A model generated the notes under the pieces. The model saw only the letters and a list, made by a program, of their open reading frames with translations. It ran no database searches and was not told the origin of the DNA. DNA of 64,000 nt from an uncultured Ignavibacteria bacterium (GTDB lineage: Bacteria; Bacteroidota; Ignavibacteria; Kapaibacteriales; UBA2268), in assembly GCA_903862655.1 (NCBI GenBank), contig CAIOZA010000015.1, positions 1 to 64,000 on the forward strand, in the 5' to 3' direction. Numbering within the stretch: position 1 is the first letter of the stretch; every line of letters begins with the position of its first letter. The translations under genes and the position numbers were made by a program. Below, one piece after another: positions 39,945-48,758 of this stretch.

Positions 39945-40514
39945 TCAATACTTTTTTGATAAATCCTTAAGATACGGATCCAATACTTTGATTAGTTGCT
40001 TGTGTGCACGAAAAACTCGAGACTTTGCATTAGTCACAGTTGTGTTCGTTACTTTAGCTATTTCATCATAGTGCAGTCCCTCGAACTCACGAAGAACAAA
40101 AGCCTCGCGATAAATATCCTCCAGTAAATCAAGCGATCTGACAACGATGTCGAGCATTTCGTTCTGCTCATATTCATTTCTTTCATCGATGAAATATGCT
40201 TCACCATCGTACGGAACGTTCGATTTTTTATCTCTGTAATACTTAAGACACAGGTTCCTTGCTATGGAGAGAAGATACCCAAGTGTATTTGTCACATCCT
40301 TGCCGGCTGTAATGTTCCGGAAAAAAAAGATAAATGTCTCCTGGAAAGTATCCTCAACCTGATCCTTGCTACTAATCATATAATTGCAGAAACTGCGCAC
40401 TTTGACGGCATAACGGTCATAAAGCTCCGAAAAAGCTATATTTGACTGTTCATTGCTATCCCGCATTATCTGCAGAAGATTAGCATCATCATATTTCGCA
40501 AGGTTACGTTTCAT
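39945..40514 (-). CDS. ECF-type RNA polymerase sigma factor
   Basis: 189 residues. Region 2 spans about 25-95 (FSELYDRYAVKVRSFCNYMI, VEDTFQETFIFFFRNI, GYLLSIARNLCLKYYRDKK); region 4 about 125-180 (LDLLEDIYREAFVLREFEGL, YDEIAKVTNTTVTNAKSRVF). No sigma 1.1 or region 3, as usual in group 4 sigma factors. It is the first gene of a minus-strand run with the anti-sigma/barrel protein, the lipoprotein and the T9SS propeller protein, which suggests an envelope-sensing circuit. I could not identify a repeated target promoter within the cluster. Confidence 0.93.
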   Translation of the reverse strand: MKRNLAKYDDANLLQIMRDSNEQSNIAFSELYDRYAVKVRSFCNYMISSKDQVEDTFQETFIFFFRNITAGKDVTNTLGYLLSIARNLCLKYYRDKKSNVPYDGEAYFIDERNEYEQNEMLDIVVRSLDLLEDIYREAFVLREFEGLHYDEIAKVTNTTVTNAKSRVFRAHKQLIKVLDPYLKDLSKKY

Positions 40515-40673
40515 TAAGTATTTATAAAAATAAAGATTATCTAAAGCTAATATTCCATTAAAATAAAAAAGGTTGCAAGCAAAATAAAAATAATTCTAAA
40601 TAGCTAATTAATTATTTAAACGTAAAAGAGAATTATTAATTATAACTGTCATAATTTATTATACTTTAAATCT

Positions 40674-41345
40674 TCACAAAACTACATCTATCTTATTGTC
40701 TTTAATATCATCATAAAACTTCCATAGAGATACATACCAATAAGGTATAGTCCAGAAAAAACCAATTCCGAATGTTAATATTGAAAAGATAAACCAGAGT
40801 GAAAATCTCAACCAAAGCTCAAAAAGTTTTACTTTATAGCCATCCATCATTTTTTTACTTTTTCTGATTGCCTCCATAGGTGAGATCGTATTGTCCTCGA
40901 TAATTATAAGGGGAGCCATAGCATAGGATAGCTCTGCAATGATACCGGGTATAATTAACAATAATGACCACAAAAAAATCAAGAAATTAATCAGGAATTT
41001 TAATGTTACTGATTTACTAAAAATCTTAAACCCAAAGAATAACTGGGATAACCTTGTCTCCTCTTGTCGTGAAATTGTAAGGCTGAAATAACTAAATCCA
41101 ATCATCATCGGTCCGCTAATCATCAGTAGAGTTAAAAAATTACCGATAGAGAATGTCCTATTTACAAAATTTCCCCATATAGATGTGTTTTTTGTAATCG
41201 GTATAATTAAATCAATATTCCAAGTAATAAAAATTGAGCAAAACTCTATGAGGAGATAAATCGAAGTAGCTTTTATCAACAAATTCCATCTGCCTTTAAG
41301 GCATTCGCGGGCACTTGTCATTAAATCTACATTATGAGTTGCCAT
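40674..41345 (-). CDS. Multi-pass membrane protein, DUF975-like
   Basis: About 223 residues from Met at 41345 (MATHNVDLMTSARECLKGRW); the frame opens 21 codons earlier at 41408 but that extension is poor in family-like sequence. Some five or six hydrophobic helices (FLINFLIFLWSLLLIIPGII, FSLWFIFSILTFGIGFFWTI) and the phrases ARECLKGRWNLL and EDNTISPMEAIRKSKKMMDG, which match the style of DUF975 integral membrane proteins, where Ser-Met-x-Ala-IxxSxxxMxG is a hallmark. Function unknown in the family. Stands alone between the ECF sigma gene and mraZ. Confidence 0.72.
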   Translation of the reverse strand: MATHNVDLMTSARECLKGRWNLLIKATSIYLLIEFCSIFITWNIDLIIPITKNTSIWGNFVNRTFSIGNFLTLLMISGPMMIGFSYFSLTISRQEETRLSQLFFGFKIFSKSVTLKFLINFLIFLWSLLLIIPGIIAELSYAMAPLIIIEDNTISPMEAIRKSKKMMDGYKVKLFELWLRFSLWFIFSILTFGIGFFWTIPYWYVSLWKFYDDIKDNKIDVVL

Positions 41346-41648
41346 CTTGACTCCGATTATGGTTAAACCTATAATTTTATATGAAAAAATTCGACAAAAG
41401 TTCAACAAATCTATGACTTTTTTTGCGAAAAATTGTATCAGGATTATCCCCGAAGTGCATGTAATTTAATAACCCTGAGTGAAAAACTATCTGACTGGAA
41501 ATCCTCACCGTATGAAGTCCGCAATACCCTTTTAGTTCGATTTTTATGAATTAGTTAGCTGATTCTAATAAAAGCAAATATATTTTTCCACAATAGGAAA
41601 ATTTATTTGCATTGAATACAAGTATTTAGTTAAATTTGTATTAAGTGG

Positions 41649-41673
41649 TGGTGAAAAGTGGGGAAAAGTGGTA
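41649..41673 (+). promoter_or_regulatory. MraZ box: three direct repeats with 10-bp period
   Basis: TGGTG (41649-41653), five bases, TGGGG (41659-41663), five bases, TGGTA (41669-41673). This matches the TGGGN-N5 repeat array bound by MraZ in E. coli. It lies 146 bases before the mraZ ATG, so mraZ is probably autoregulated. The rest of the 473-base stretch 41346-41818 is AT-rich and shows no other feature I recognise. Confidence 0.72.
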
Positions 41674-41818
41674 GATTTTTCCAGCTATTTCCCAAATCTC
41701 TCTAACCATTGAATACAAGCGGGTTTTGACGTATTATTTTTGAAAACGCAATCTTACATCTGGAATTTTCTTCCAATTTACCCGCTGATGTAAGACTCAA
41801 AAAGAACAATTTACGAAA

Positions 41819-42283
41819 ATGTCAGTTTATTTCAAAGGATCGGACACACACTCAATCGACAGCAAGGGCAGAGTCGCTGTGCCGGCTAAGATGCGCAAGC
41901 AGGTTACGCCGGAAGCGAAGGAAACTTTTGTTGTTACAAGAGGAGTGGACAAGTGCATCGTTGCTTATCCTTTGGATGAATGGGAGAGCTATTCCGAGAA
42001 CATGCGCAAATTGAATTTGTTCAATCCTAAGGAACGCTACGTAATCAACGTAATGAACATGTGGATGGACGAAATCGAAATGGACGCACAATCGAGGATC
42101 AATCTACCGAAGAGACTGCAGGAGTTCGCCGGAATAAAGGACAAAGTGCTTGTGGTTGGTATGATCAACCACATTGCTATCTGGAATCCCGAAGAACACG
42201 AAGCGTACATTTCCAAACTCGAAGAGGAACAGCCCTACGAACAAGCCGTTCAGCAAGTGTTTGAAATGACAAGGCATGAGTAA
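41819..42283 (+). CDS. mraZ: Transcriptional regulator MraZ
   Basis: 154 residues. Tandem AbrB-like DNA-binding protein that heads the division and cell wall cluster and represses its own promoter. Repeat 1: HSIDSKGRVAVPAKMRKQV near 12-30; repeat 2: EMDAQSRINLPKRLQEFAGI near 83-102. Both DxxxR cores are present. The last eight bases overlap the start of rsmH (ATG at 42276), giving translational coupling. Upstream MraZ box at 41649-41673. Confidence 0.97.
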   Translation: MSVYFKGSDTHSIDSKGRVAVPAKMRKQVTPEAKETFVVTRGVDKCIVAYPLDEWESYSENMRKLNLFNPKERYVINVMNMWMDEIEMDAQSRINLPKRLQEFAGIKDKVLVVGMINHIAIWNPEEHEAYISKLEEEQPYEQAVQQVFEMTRHE

Positions 42284-43256
42284 GAAAAAAAAAGGCATCA
42301 AAAACAAGAAGTTCTTATCAGTTGAAGATGCGGCAGAATATGATTATCATCTGCCGGTTATGCTCCGCCGGACAATTGACTACCTGGTGACTGACGTCAA
42401 CGGGATTTATGTGGACGGAACTTTAGGAGGCGGAGGGCATGCAGCTGAAATACTATCGAGACTGAGCTTTGGGGGAAAACTGCTCGCTTTCGATAAAGAC
42501 GAGGAAGCAATAGAACACTGTCGTGCGAAATTCTGGGGGGAGTTGAGCACGGATACACCAAGAATCGTTTTCGTAAACGATTCATTTGATAAGGCATGCG
42601 ATTTAGCAGAACGAGGAAGGATTAGCGGTATTTTGCTTGACCTGGGATTATCTTCGCATCAGCTCGATGACGGGGAACGAGGTTTTAGTTTCAGGCAGAA
42701 TGCGCCAATTGACATGAGGTTCGGCGGAAAGGGGGAATCTGCCGAAACCTTGCTAAACGCATCGGGCGCAGAAGAGTTAGAAAGAATTTTTAGCCGTTAC
42801 GGCGAGGAACCTTTCTCACGAAGTATAGCGCGGAGGATCGCTGAGGTCAGCCGCGCAACGCCCATAAAAAACACTTTCGATCTTGCCAACATCATCGATC
42901 AAATTGTGCCGAAAAGATTTTTAAACAAAACTCTGGCACGTGTTTTCCAAGCGATACGCATCGCTGTCAACCATGAACTGGACGTACTTGAAACCACACT
43001 TAAAAATATTCCCGATTCACTCGCAAGCGGTGGACGCATAGTAGTTCTCTCCTATCATTCACTCGAAGACAGAATCGTTAAGAATGTTTTCCGCGATAAA
43101 TCCAAGATTATTCAATCAGACAGCCCATTTGCAGAGCCAGCTGCATTGCCCACACTTAAGATTATCACAAACAAGCCAATAATTGCCGACGAAACAGAAC
43201 TAACCGAAAATCCCCGCGCAAGAAGTGCCAAACTGAGAGTAGCGGAGAAGATTTAA
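42276..43256 (+). CDS. rsmH: 16S rRNA m4C1402 methyltransferase RsmH
   Basis: 326 residues. SAM-dependent N4-methylation of C1402 in 16S rRNA. Motifs: YHLPVMLRRTIDYLV near 24-38, SAM loop VDGTLGGGGHAAEIL near 46-60, GILLDLGLSSHQLDDGERGFSF near 118-139, QAIRIAVNHELDVLE near 227-241, and SYHSLEDRIVKNVF near 264-277. A Lys-rich N-terminal tail (SKKKKGIKNKKF) precedes the usual start. In most bacteria ftsL, ftsI and murE follow; here the cluster stops at rsmH. Confidence 0.97.
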   Translation: MSKKKKGIKNKKFLSVEDAAEYDYHLPVMLRRTIDYLVTDVNGIYVDGTLGGGGHAAEILSRLSFGGKLLAFDKDEEAIEHCRAKFWGELSTDTPRIVFVNDSFDKACDLAERGRISGILLDLGLSSHQLDDGERGFSFRQNAPIDMRFGGKGESAETLLNASGAEELERIFSRYGEEPFSRSIARRIAEVSRATPIKNTFDLANIIDQIVPKRFLNKTLARVFQAIRIAVNHELDVLETTLKNIPDSLASGGRIVVLSYHSLEDRIVKNVFRDKSKIIQSDSPFAEPAALPTLKIITNKPIIADETELTENPRARSAKLRVAEKI

Positions 43257-43898
43257 TAAATAATTGATAATTAATAATTAAGAATTAAGAATTGCATCAT
43301 TTGCATGGTGGTTTTCTATTTTTTAGATGTTTCAGAGACAATACAATTACACAGAGAGCCACGGAGAATGTTGTAGTTCTCTGTGTTACTCTTGTATTCC
43401 TCTGTGAAACTCTGTGTAATTTCTAGAAACCGATGGGAGAACCACAGAGAAATTCAAATTGAAACCTTACAAAAATGATTTGCATCTTTTGCACCGAAGA
43501 TGCTGAATTTGAATAAGCTTGAGTGAAACCCGTGGAGACGATAAATTTCTCCGGAAACACCGTAGGTGTGAAATCTTAATAGAAAAAATGGAGGAGAGAG
43601 TATCATAGCCCCGTAGGGGCGGTATCTCCTTTCGTTATAAAATTCAATTTCGCTTCTACGGAGCTTTGGTAACAGGTTGGGGTGATTTTCTATTAAGATG
43701 CCATCCCTAACGGGATTAACTTCACCAAATGCAATTTGTAAAAAAGGAAATGATTTTTCAAGAAAACGACTTTTAAAGGAAAGAAAATATGGAATAAAAA
43801 ATGTTTTAATCAATTAGGGAACGAAGGGACGATAAGCCACGATGAATTAGCTCAGAATATTTATAAAGCAAGAGAGAATGAGTAAACTGTAATAATTT
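43257..43898. repeat. Gene-free block of dispersed repeat sequences
   Basis: 642 bases without a convincing gene. It contains a segment near 43350-43450 of repeated CACAGAG/CTCTGTG words that can fold on itself, and three units in the style of common Bacteroidota intergenic repeats: ACCGTAGGTGTGAAATCTTA near 43560, AGCCCCGTAGGGGCGGTATC near 43609, and GATGCCATCCCTAACGGGAT near 43699. An open frame of 119 codons on the minus strand crosses these repeats and is not a credible gene. At 43824-43884 a short frame reads ISHDELAQNIYKARENE before a stop, possibly the remnant of a lost gene. Confidence 0.65.
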
Positions 43899-44510
43899 TT
43901 AACTCATCCCAATTAAAGTTCTCCATTCCATTTCCCAAACTTCTTTTACCTTTTTCAATTGTACTAAATAAATTTCTGAACATAAATTCCCACAACAATA
44001 AGAATATATTAAAATAGAAGTGTCCCTTTTTTGATTATATCCAATTTGAGAAAAAGTGAAGTATCCAAAACAACCAGGAAATCTTTGTGGAATAATTTTC
44101 CAGAATATTTCATCATCATTATTGGCTAATCTCATAGAATCAGATAGTTTATTAAAATCTATGAATTTCATATCATGATTGTTAGGTGAGAATAAACTCG
44201 AGTCTAATTTTAAATTTGATTCCCTTGAACTCCTGTTACGAATAGCCTCCTGATTTACTCTGAATTTTTCGTATTTCTGAGAACTATCCCATTTAATACC
44301 CTCGCCATCGTATGAAAAATTAAATGTAATTTCATCGATTAATATTGTTCTTTTTGAATCCTGATTAAAATTTGGTTTTGATTTTCTAATATTTTCCAGC
44401 ACTGCCGAATACACCTTATAATCCTCTGAGCTGAGTGTATCAGCCGAGTATGATGGACATGTTATCAGGAAAATGAGGAGGATTAATATGTATTTTCTTG
44501 ATTTCTTCAT
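43899..44510 (-). CDS. Predicted exported protein of unknown function
   Basis: 203 residues. Signal peptide MKKSRKYILILLIFLITCPSYS with cleavage before ADTL. The mature part is polar with no recognised domain; phrases include DEITFNFSYDGEGIKWDSSQ, PQRFPGCFGYFTFSQIGYNQ and SYCCGNLCSEIYLVQLKKV, whose Cys-Cys and nearby Cys may form disulfides. Its ATG overlaps the stop of the upstream AAA+ gene by four bases (ATGA), so the two are coupled and probably act together. Downstream is the repeat block. Confidence 0.65.
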   Translation of the reverse strand: MKKSRKYILILLIFLITCPSYSADTLSSEDYKVYSAVLENIRKSKPNFNQDSKRTILIDEITFNFSYDGEGIKWDSSQKYEKFRVNQEAIRNRSSRESNLKLDSSLFSPNNHDMKFIDFNKLSDSMRLANNDDEIFWKIIPQRFPGCFGYFTFSQIGYNQKRDTSILIYSYCCGNLCSEIYLVQLKKVKEVWEMEWRTLIGMS

Positions 44511-46165
44511 GACTGGTTTCTCAGATTTGTTATCTTTTCTTTCAGACTATAATATATTTCCGGAGAGATTGCCGGACGCAGATTCTCGAGGAATTTCTTT
44601 AGCTTGATGTATTCATCCTCATCGAGAACTCCGTCCTTCATGAATTCATCGAATGTTGTGTTGAACTCACGTGTAACACTGCTCATCTTGTTCATTTCAG
44701 ATATTTTTTCTATCTGCTCATCAATGAACATAAATAGAAATGTTATTTCTTCATATTTGATCTTCTTCTTCAGTATAAGTTCTTCCAGCAGACGCTTCTT
44801 TGCTACTGCCTGCATCATTGCATCGTCGTAAGTGATTTTCTTCTGTTTGAAGTTCTCTGCTATAGCGAAAACCTCAAACTGGAACTGATCGAGCAATTTC
44901 TTCTTCTTCTGAAAGAATACCCAGCCCAGAATACCTGAAATCAAAGCCGCCATCAGAGCTACTATAATCTCGCTGAAAAGTCCGGTCTTTAGCAGATAAA
45001 TATACGCATCATCGAAAAAGCTGGAATCGTCAAGTAAACCGTTATTCTTAACTGTATAGTCTATCGGTGCCAGAGTGCTGAGTGTAAGCTCTTCCTTGGG
45101 TTTGAATGCATTTACATGTTCGATGAATGTCTTAATAAATTTATTGAAATCTTCGGGCTTCAAATAGCTTTTGACTGTTGACCATTGCCCAAGCGTATAG
45201 TCATTGCCATACTTTTCTTCAATAAGTTTATTGATCTTATAGAATGAATACAGAATTTTCTTTGTATGACTGTAATCAAGATTTAGTTTCTTCTTCTGTG
45301 AACGCTCGATGATGTAGAGCAGAAGCTCGTTCATGTCGGCATTCAATGGATAGGATTCGCCCAGTCTGCGGAAATGCTCATTATTAAGTTCGATAACGTT
45401 ACTTACTCCTGTGTGAGTAACGCTTATCAGGTAAAAGTTATCGGGAATGCTTACTTCACCGTATCCATCGATCACGTTCTTATCCGATGGACTGTCCATC
45501 TCGTTCCATATCTCCGATCCAAAGAATGTCGAAGGATATATCTTATCAAAATCGTCGAGAACGAGAACAAAATTATTATTTGTCTCATTACGGCATTGTT
45601 CATATATTTCCAGTAGTTTACCCTTAATAAATTTATCGCCCTCGCGAGTTCCAACCCACTGCTTATGATATTCAACCTCCATTTTCTCGGTGCAGTTCAG
45701 CTTGAATATTCTGCTCTCATTACCTGTTATAAACTTCGAAAGCTTATCGATGAGTGTGGATTTACCTGCACCCGTCACACCAGAAATGATTATCTTTTTC
45801 GATTTGAGAAGAGGAGTGAGATAATAAGTGAATTTCTTGTATTCCCATGTCGGAGGAAATGGCTTCAGAAACAGATCTTCAGCTGACTGAACGTCAGTTG
45901 TATTCTTATGAAACGTCGAGAAATCTGAATCAATTGAAGATAGTTTAGATGTAAACGTTACAAGTTTAAATCTCTGTTTAATATCCTCAGATATGTTAAC
46001 TGTTGGATTTGATATATTATTCGAAACAAGGAGTGTATCCAGAAAGAACCAGAACGGATCCGATTTATGTCGCGAACCTTCCTTGATACCAATGAACAAA
46101 GCTCCCACTACTGCGATGATTGCTATGCTCAAGAAAGTCCATTTTAAAGATTTGTTAATTGCCAT
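44507..46165 (-). CDS. Membrane-anchored AAA+/P-loop ATPase
   Basis: 552 residues. Helix 1 at about 9-27 (WTFLSIAIIAVVGALFIGI). The NTPase core has Walker A GVTGAGKST at 129-137, Walker B FVLVLDDFD at 199-206, a sensor-1-like NFYLISVTHTG at 243-252, and a paired Arg in EHFRRLG (266-267) in the place of an AAA+ arginine finger, loosely McrB-like. Helix 2 lies at about 398-418 (LFSEIIVALMAALISGILGWVFF), followed by KKKK and a charged coiled-coil-like tail of 130 residues. Topology is odd: the ATPase must be cytoplasmic, yet it sits between two single helices with positive residues after both. Coupled by ATGA overlap to a secreted protein gene. Function not recognised; KAP-type or STAND-like roles are possible. 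Confidence 0.7.
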   Translation of the reverse strand: MAINKSLKWTFLSIAIIAVVGALFIGIKEGSRHKSDPFWFFLDTLLVSNNISNPTVNISEDIKQRFKLVTFTSKLSSIDSDFSTFHKNTTDVQSAEDLFLKPFPPTWEYKKFTYYLTPLLKSKKIIISGVTGAGKSTLIDKLSKFITGNESRIFKLNCTEKMEVEYHKQWVGTREGDKFIKGKLLEIYEQCRNETNNNFVLVLDDFDKIYPSTFFGSEIWNEMDSPSDKNVIDGYGEVSIPDNFYLISVTHTGVSNVIELNNEHFRRLGESYPLNADMNELLLYIIERSQKKKLNLDYSHTKKILYSFYKINKLIEEKYGNDYTLGQWSTVKSYLKPEDFNKFIKTFIEHVNAFKPKEELTLSTLAPIDYTVKNNGLLDDSSFFDDAYIYLLKTGLFSEIIVALMAALISGILGWVFFQKKKKLLDQFQFEVFAIAENFKQKKITYDDAMMQAVAKKRLLEELILKKKIKYEEITFLFMFIDEQIEKISEMNKMSSVTREFNTTFDEFMKDGVLDEDEYIKLKKFLENLRPAISPEIYYSLKEKITNLRNQS

Positions 46166-46434
46166 ATTAAATTTAATAATAATTTTTGTTACAAATTAAT
46201 CAAAAAAATGTTCTTCCCCTACTAATTAACTCTTCAAACTTCTTACTTTTTTCATTCAATTATTTGATCCTATTTTTTACATAACAATATTTTCTTTATA
46301 GTTATGTCGCTACCTTATTAACCGTATCTATTAAGTTTAACATTTAAAGTCCAAAATATAATATCCTTTAATTTATATATTTTCAACCTAATATGTGAGA
46401 ACATTAATTATTCTAAACAACTCATGGTGTTTAA

Positions 46435-47520
46435 ATGATTAAATTTAATAATTTATTCTTTCTTATCTTAATTTGTCTTGTTGGTTGCGATAAAGATGAG
46501 ATAATCATAGAAGAAAAGCCTATACAACCGTTAGATAGTGTTTGTAGATTACCTATAGAAGTTCGCATTCCTCATCTGTTATTAAGTGATATGAAATTAT
46601 CTCCAAACGGCGATAAGCTGTTATTTATAGATAATTTTGTGTCAATATATAATATAAATAATAATAATTTTGAAACCATTCCTGCTGATTTTGTTATCGG
46701 GAATGGTTTGTTTAACCTTTATCAAATATTTTGGAGCTGTTCCGATAATGATGTTATCTATTTTATCGGTAAAACTTCGGATAGTAGTTATTCAGGTCCA
46801 ATTATTTTAAAATATAATCATAAAACTAATAAGGTTGAAAAGTATATACCAGCTTTATTCCAGGAAATGTATAATAAATACAAGATATATCAAAGTTCTC
46901 TTGTTATTAAATCAGTTATTAAAGGTCAGGAGGACGAAGATGAATTTTATTGTTCCTCTTTTTTAAAGGGACCAATGATTAATGATATAAAATTATCAGG
47001 ATATTATATATACCGGATTTACGGGGATGAGTTTGGCACATTTAATTTTTTTGAAGAAACATTACGCATTAGCAATGACTACTCATTAACTGTCTCAAGG
47101 GATAAATTAGATCATGGCAATACTACCCCAATGTATATTGCTGTTAATAGAGTAGCTTTAAGAATTAAAGAAAAAATGCCATCTAGAATATTTAATGTGA
47201 GTATTTCGCCTGATAATAATAAAATAGCAATTTGTCTTGAACCCAATGAATCAAATTGCGATGAAGATCCTAGAAGAGTATTTCCTGAAATTTGGATATT
47301 AGATTATGGGAATTATATTAAAAACAATCTAGATATAATTCCAATAATAAAAATTGATATTAGAAAAAAATATTGCATGTATAATTATTTGCAACCTAAT
47401 GTTGAATTTATAACTTCGAATCAACTTGTAGTAAATATGCACAAGAATGGAGATTACGCAGTAAATCTATATCAAATTAATATTAATGATTTTTCTTATA
47501 AACAGTTAACTTTTAGATGA
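46435..47520 (+). CDS. Predicted lipoprotein with TolB-like beta-propeller repeats
   Basis: 361 residues. Leader FFLILICLV then lipobox Cys in LVGCDKDE. Propeller-like phrases: SDMKLSPNGDKLLFIDNFVS near 52-71 and FNVSISPDNNKIAICLEPN near 256-274, both of the SPDGxxIAF type found in WD40-like/TolB repeats. Codons are more AT-rich than in most neighbours (many ATA, AAT, TTA), which hints at recent acquisition. Flanked by a divergent AAA+ gene 269 bases away and a dispersed repeat. No partner is obvious. Confidence 0.65.
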   Translation: MIKFNNLFFLILICLVGCDKDEIIIEEKPIQPLDSVCRLPIEVRIPHLLLSDMKLSPNGDKLLFIDNFVSIYNINNNNFETIPADFVIGNGLFNLYQIFWSCSDNDVIYFIGKTSDSSYSGPIILKYNHKTNKVEKYIPALFQEMYNKYKIYQSSLVIKSVIKGQEDEDEFYCSSFLKGPMINDIKLSGYYIYRIYGDEFGTFNFFEETLRISNDYSLTVSRDKLDHGNTTPMYIAVNRVALRIKEKMPSRIFNVSISPDNNKIAICLEPNESNCDEDPRRVFPEIWILDYGNYIKNNLDIIPIIKIDIRKKYCMYNYLQPNVEFITSNQLVVNMHKNGDYAVNLYQININDFSYKQLTFR

Positions 47521-47698
47521 TAATGATCTTGGAAACAAAATAAGACAAAAGTTGGTTTATATAATTTCTTTTTTTATTCCAGCATTGGCTTTAAAATTAC
47601 TCTTATTGTGAAATTAAAATTCCTGTATGCGAGATAGTTTGAAAAGTCAGATTAAGAGGTCTTTAGGAACGTAGTGAGGAATCCAGGACGCATGAACA

Positions 47699-47782
47699 CT
47701 GGATGCGCTTCGCAGTCCTTCGGAACTTACGGTCGCTTCGCTCCCTCAGAATGACGTAATCATAGTTTTCACACAGTCTCAT
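47699..47782. repeat. Dispersed intergenic repeat, copy B (84 bp)
   Basis: Near-identical to 31160-31242, same orientation, ending TTTTCACACAGTCTCAT. It occupies the middle of the 302-base gene-free stretch 47521-47822, which shows nothing else beyond related short text (GGAACGTAGTGAGGAATCC) just upstream. Confidence 0.9.
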
Positions 47783-47822
47783 TCACAGCAATGACAATTC
47801 ATAGACCTTCTCTTAACAACTA

Positions 47823-48479
47823 TCAATCTTGAATACATCGCACAGAAAACCCCAGTGCCTTATTGAAGTAGCGTCTGTAGATACCGGTATAATTGTAGTA
47901 GATATATCTACCCCATGCATCCGCTGTGTAGTCCACAGTTGAAGACCACCAGTCGCCACCAGTCCCAAGAGTTGTAAACGCTCCCTGACCATCACGGAAT
48001 CCGCCGGGAAGAGCCGAAAAACCGCTTTCGTTGGTTGCTCCAATGTTCGGAGTTACCCACAGTGCCTGATCGATATCTTTCAATTCGCCACCGGCTATGT
48101 CCTTTCCTCCGAGGTAAGTTGCGAGCAGATTCCACTCAGATTCACTCGGCACATGCCAGCCTTCGGGAGACAAGCCTCTAGGATCGGTAACGGCATACCA
48201 ATTATATAATTTCCCATAAATTGTTCCGTTTGTTGGATCGTTGTTGTAGTAGCACCAGGCACCTTTTGTAGTGTTAGCCCAAGCTGTATCCTCTCTTACT
48301 TCAGGAATTGTGTCTCCATTTCGATAGTGGTCAACATCTAGATTCTTTAGCATCCAGACCTGATTTCCTATTTGAGCGAATTCATATTGAACCGACGGAG
48401 GATTCTTTGACTCTCCCATAGCATAGTTCAGAAGAAGAGTAATCATTGCGATCAATAAAGCTAAAAATCTGGAATTCAT
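47823..48479 (-). CDS. Exported FISUMP-domain protein (Fibrobacter major paralogous domain)
   Basis: 218 residues. Signal peptide MNSRFLALLIAMITLLLNYA. One FISUMP domain fills the rest: IGNQVWMLKNLDVDHYRNGD near 37-56, WCYYNNDPTNGTIYGKLYNW near 77-96, GLSPEGWHVPSESEWNLLATYLGG near 103-126, LPGGFRDG near 157, and DWWSSTVDYTADAWGRYIYY near 175-194 with a final GFSVRCIQD. The domain is widespread in Bacteroidota and Fibrobacteres surface proteins and related to C-type-lectin-like folds; function is not established. Single gene. Confidence 0.85.
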   Translation of the reverse strand: MNSRFLALLIAMITLLLNYAMGESKNPPSVQYEFAQIGNQVWMLKNLDVDHYRNGDTIPEVREDTAWANTTKGAWCYYNNDPTNGTIYGKLYNWYAVTDPRGLSPEGWHVPSESEWNLLATYLGGKDIAGGELKDIDQALWVTPNIGATNESGFSALPGGFRDGQGAFTTLGTGGDWWSSTVDYTADAWGRYIYYNYTGIYRRYFNKALGFSVRCIQD

Positions 48480-48758
48480 ATTAAACTCCCCGGAATTTTT
48501 ACCATGTATTTACTTTTACAAATTTAACAACTTTTAGCGAATATTACTTATGAATCTGCATGCTGCTTTTAAATTTGATTAATAATTTGTATCTATTAAG
48601 GTAGTTTGCAAAATTTTTCTGTTGTGTCGAGATGTACCTTATGATTAAACACTCAGTTGCTGGGTAGTGCAAATATGAGTTAAATTTTGATTAATATTTC
48701 TTCGATAGCTATAAAACAAGTATCCAATAAAATAAGGCAATTATAGCAAAGTCTGATT

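Noticed and set aside
43454..43813. 119-codon open frame on the minus strand downstream of rsmH
   Set aside because: It runs through CCGTAGGGGCGG-style dispersed repeats, starts and ends in them, and has no protein-like pattern.
43824..43884. Short frame ending ISHDELAQNIYKARENE
   Set aside because: Looks protein-like but is under 25 codons with no start; kept only as a possible gene remnant.
43899..46165. Labelling the AAA+ pair as an antiphage system
   Set aside because: No nuclease, protease, toxin or known defence partner is adjacent and no mobile-element boundary is visible; left as an unknown pair.
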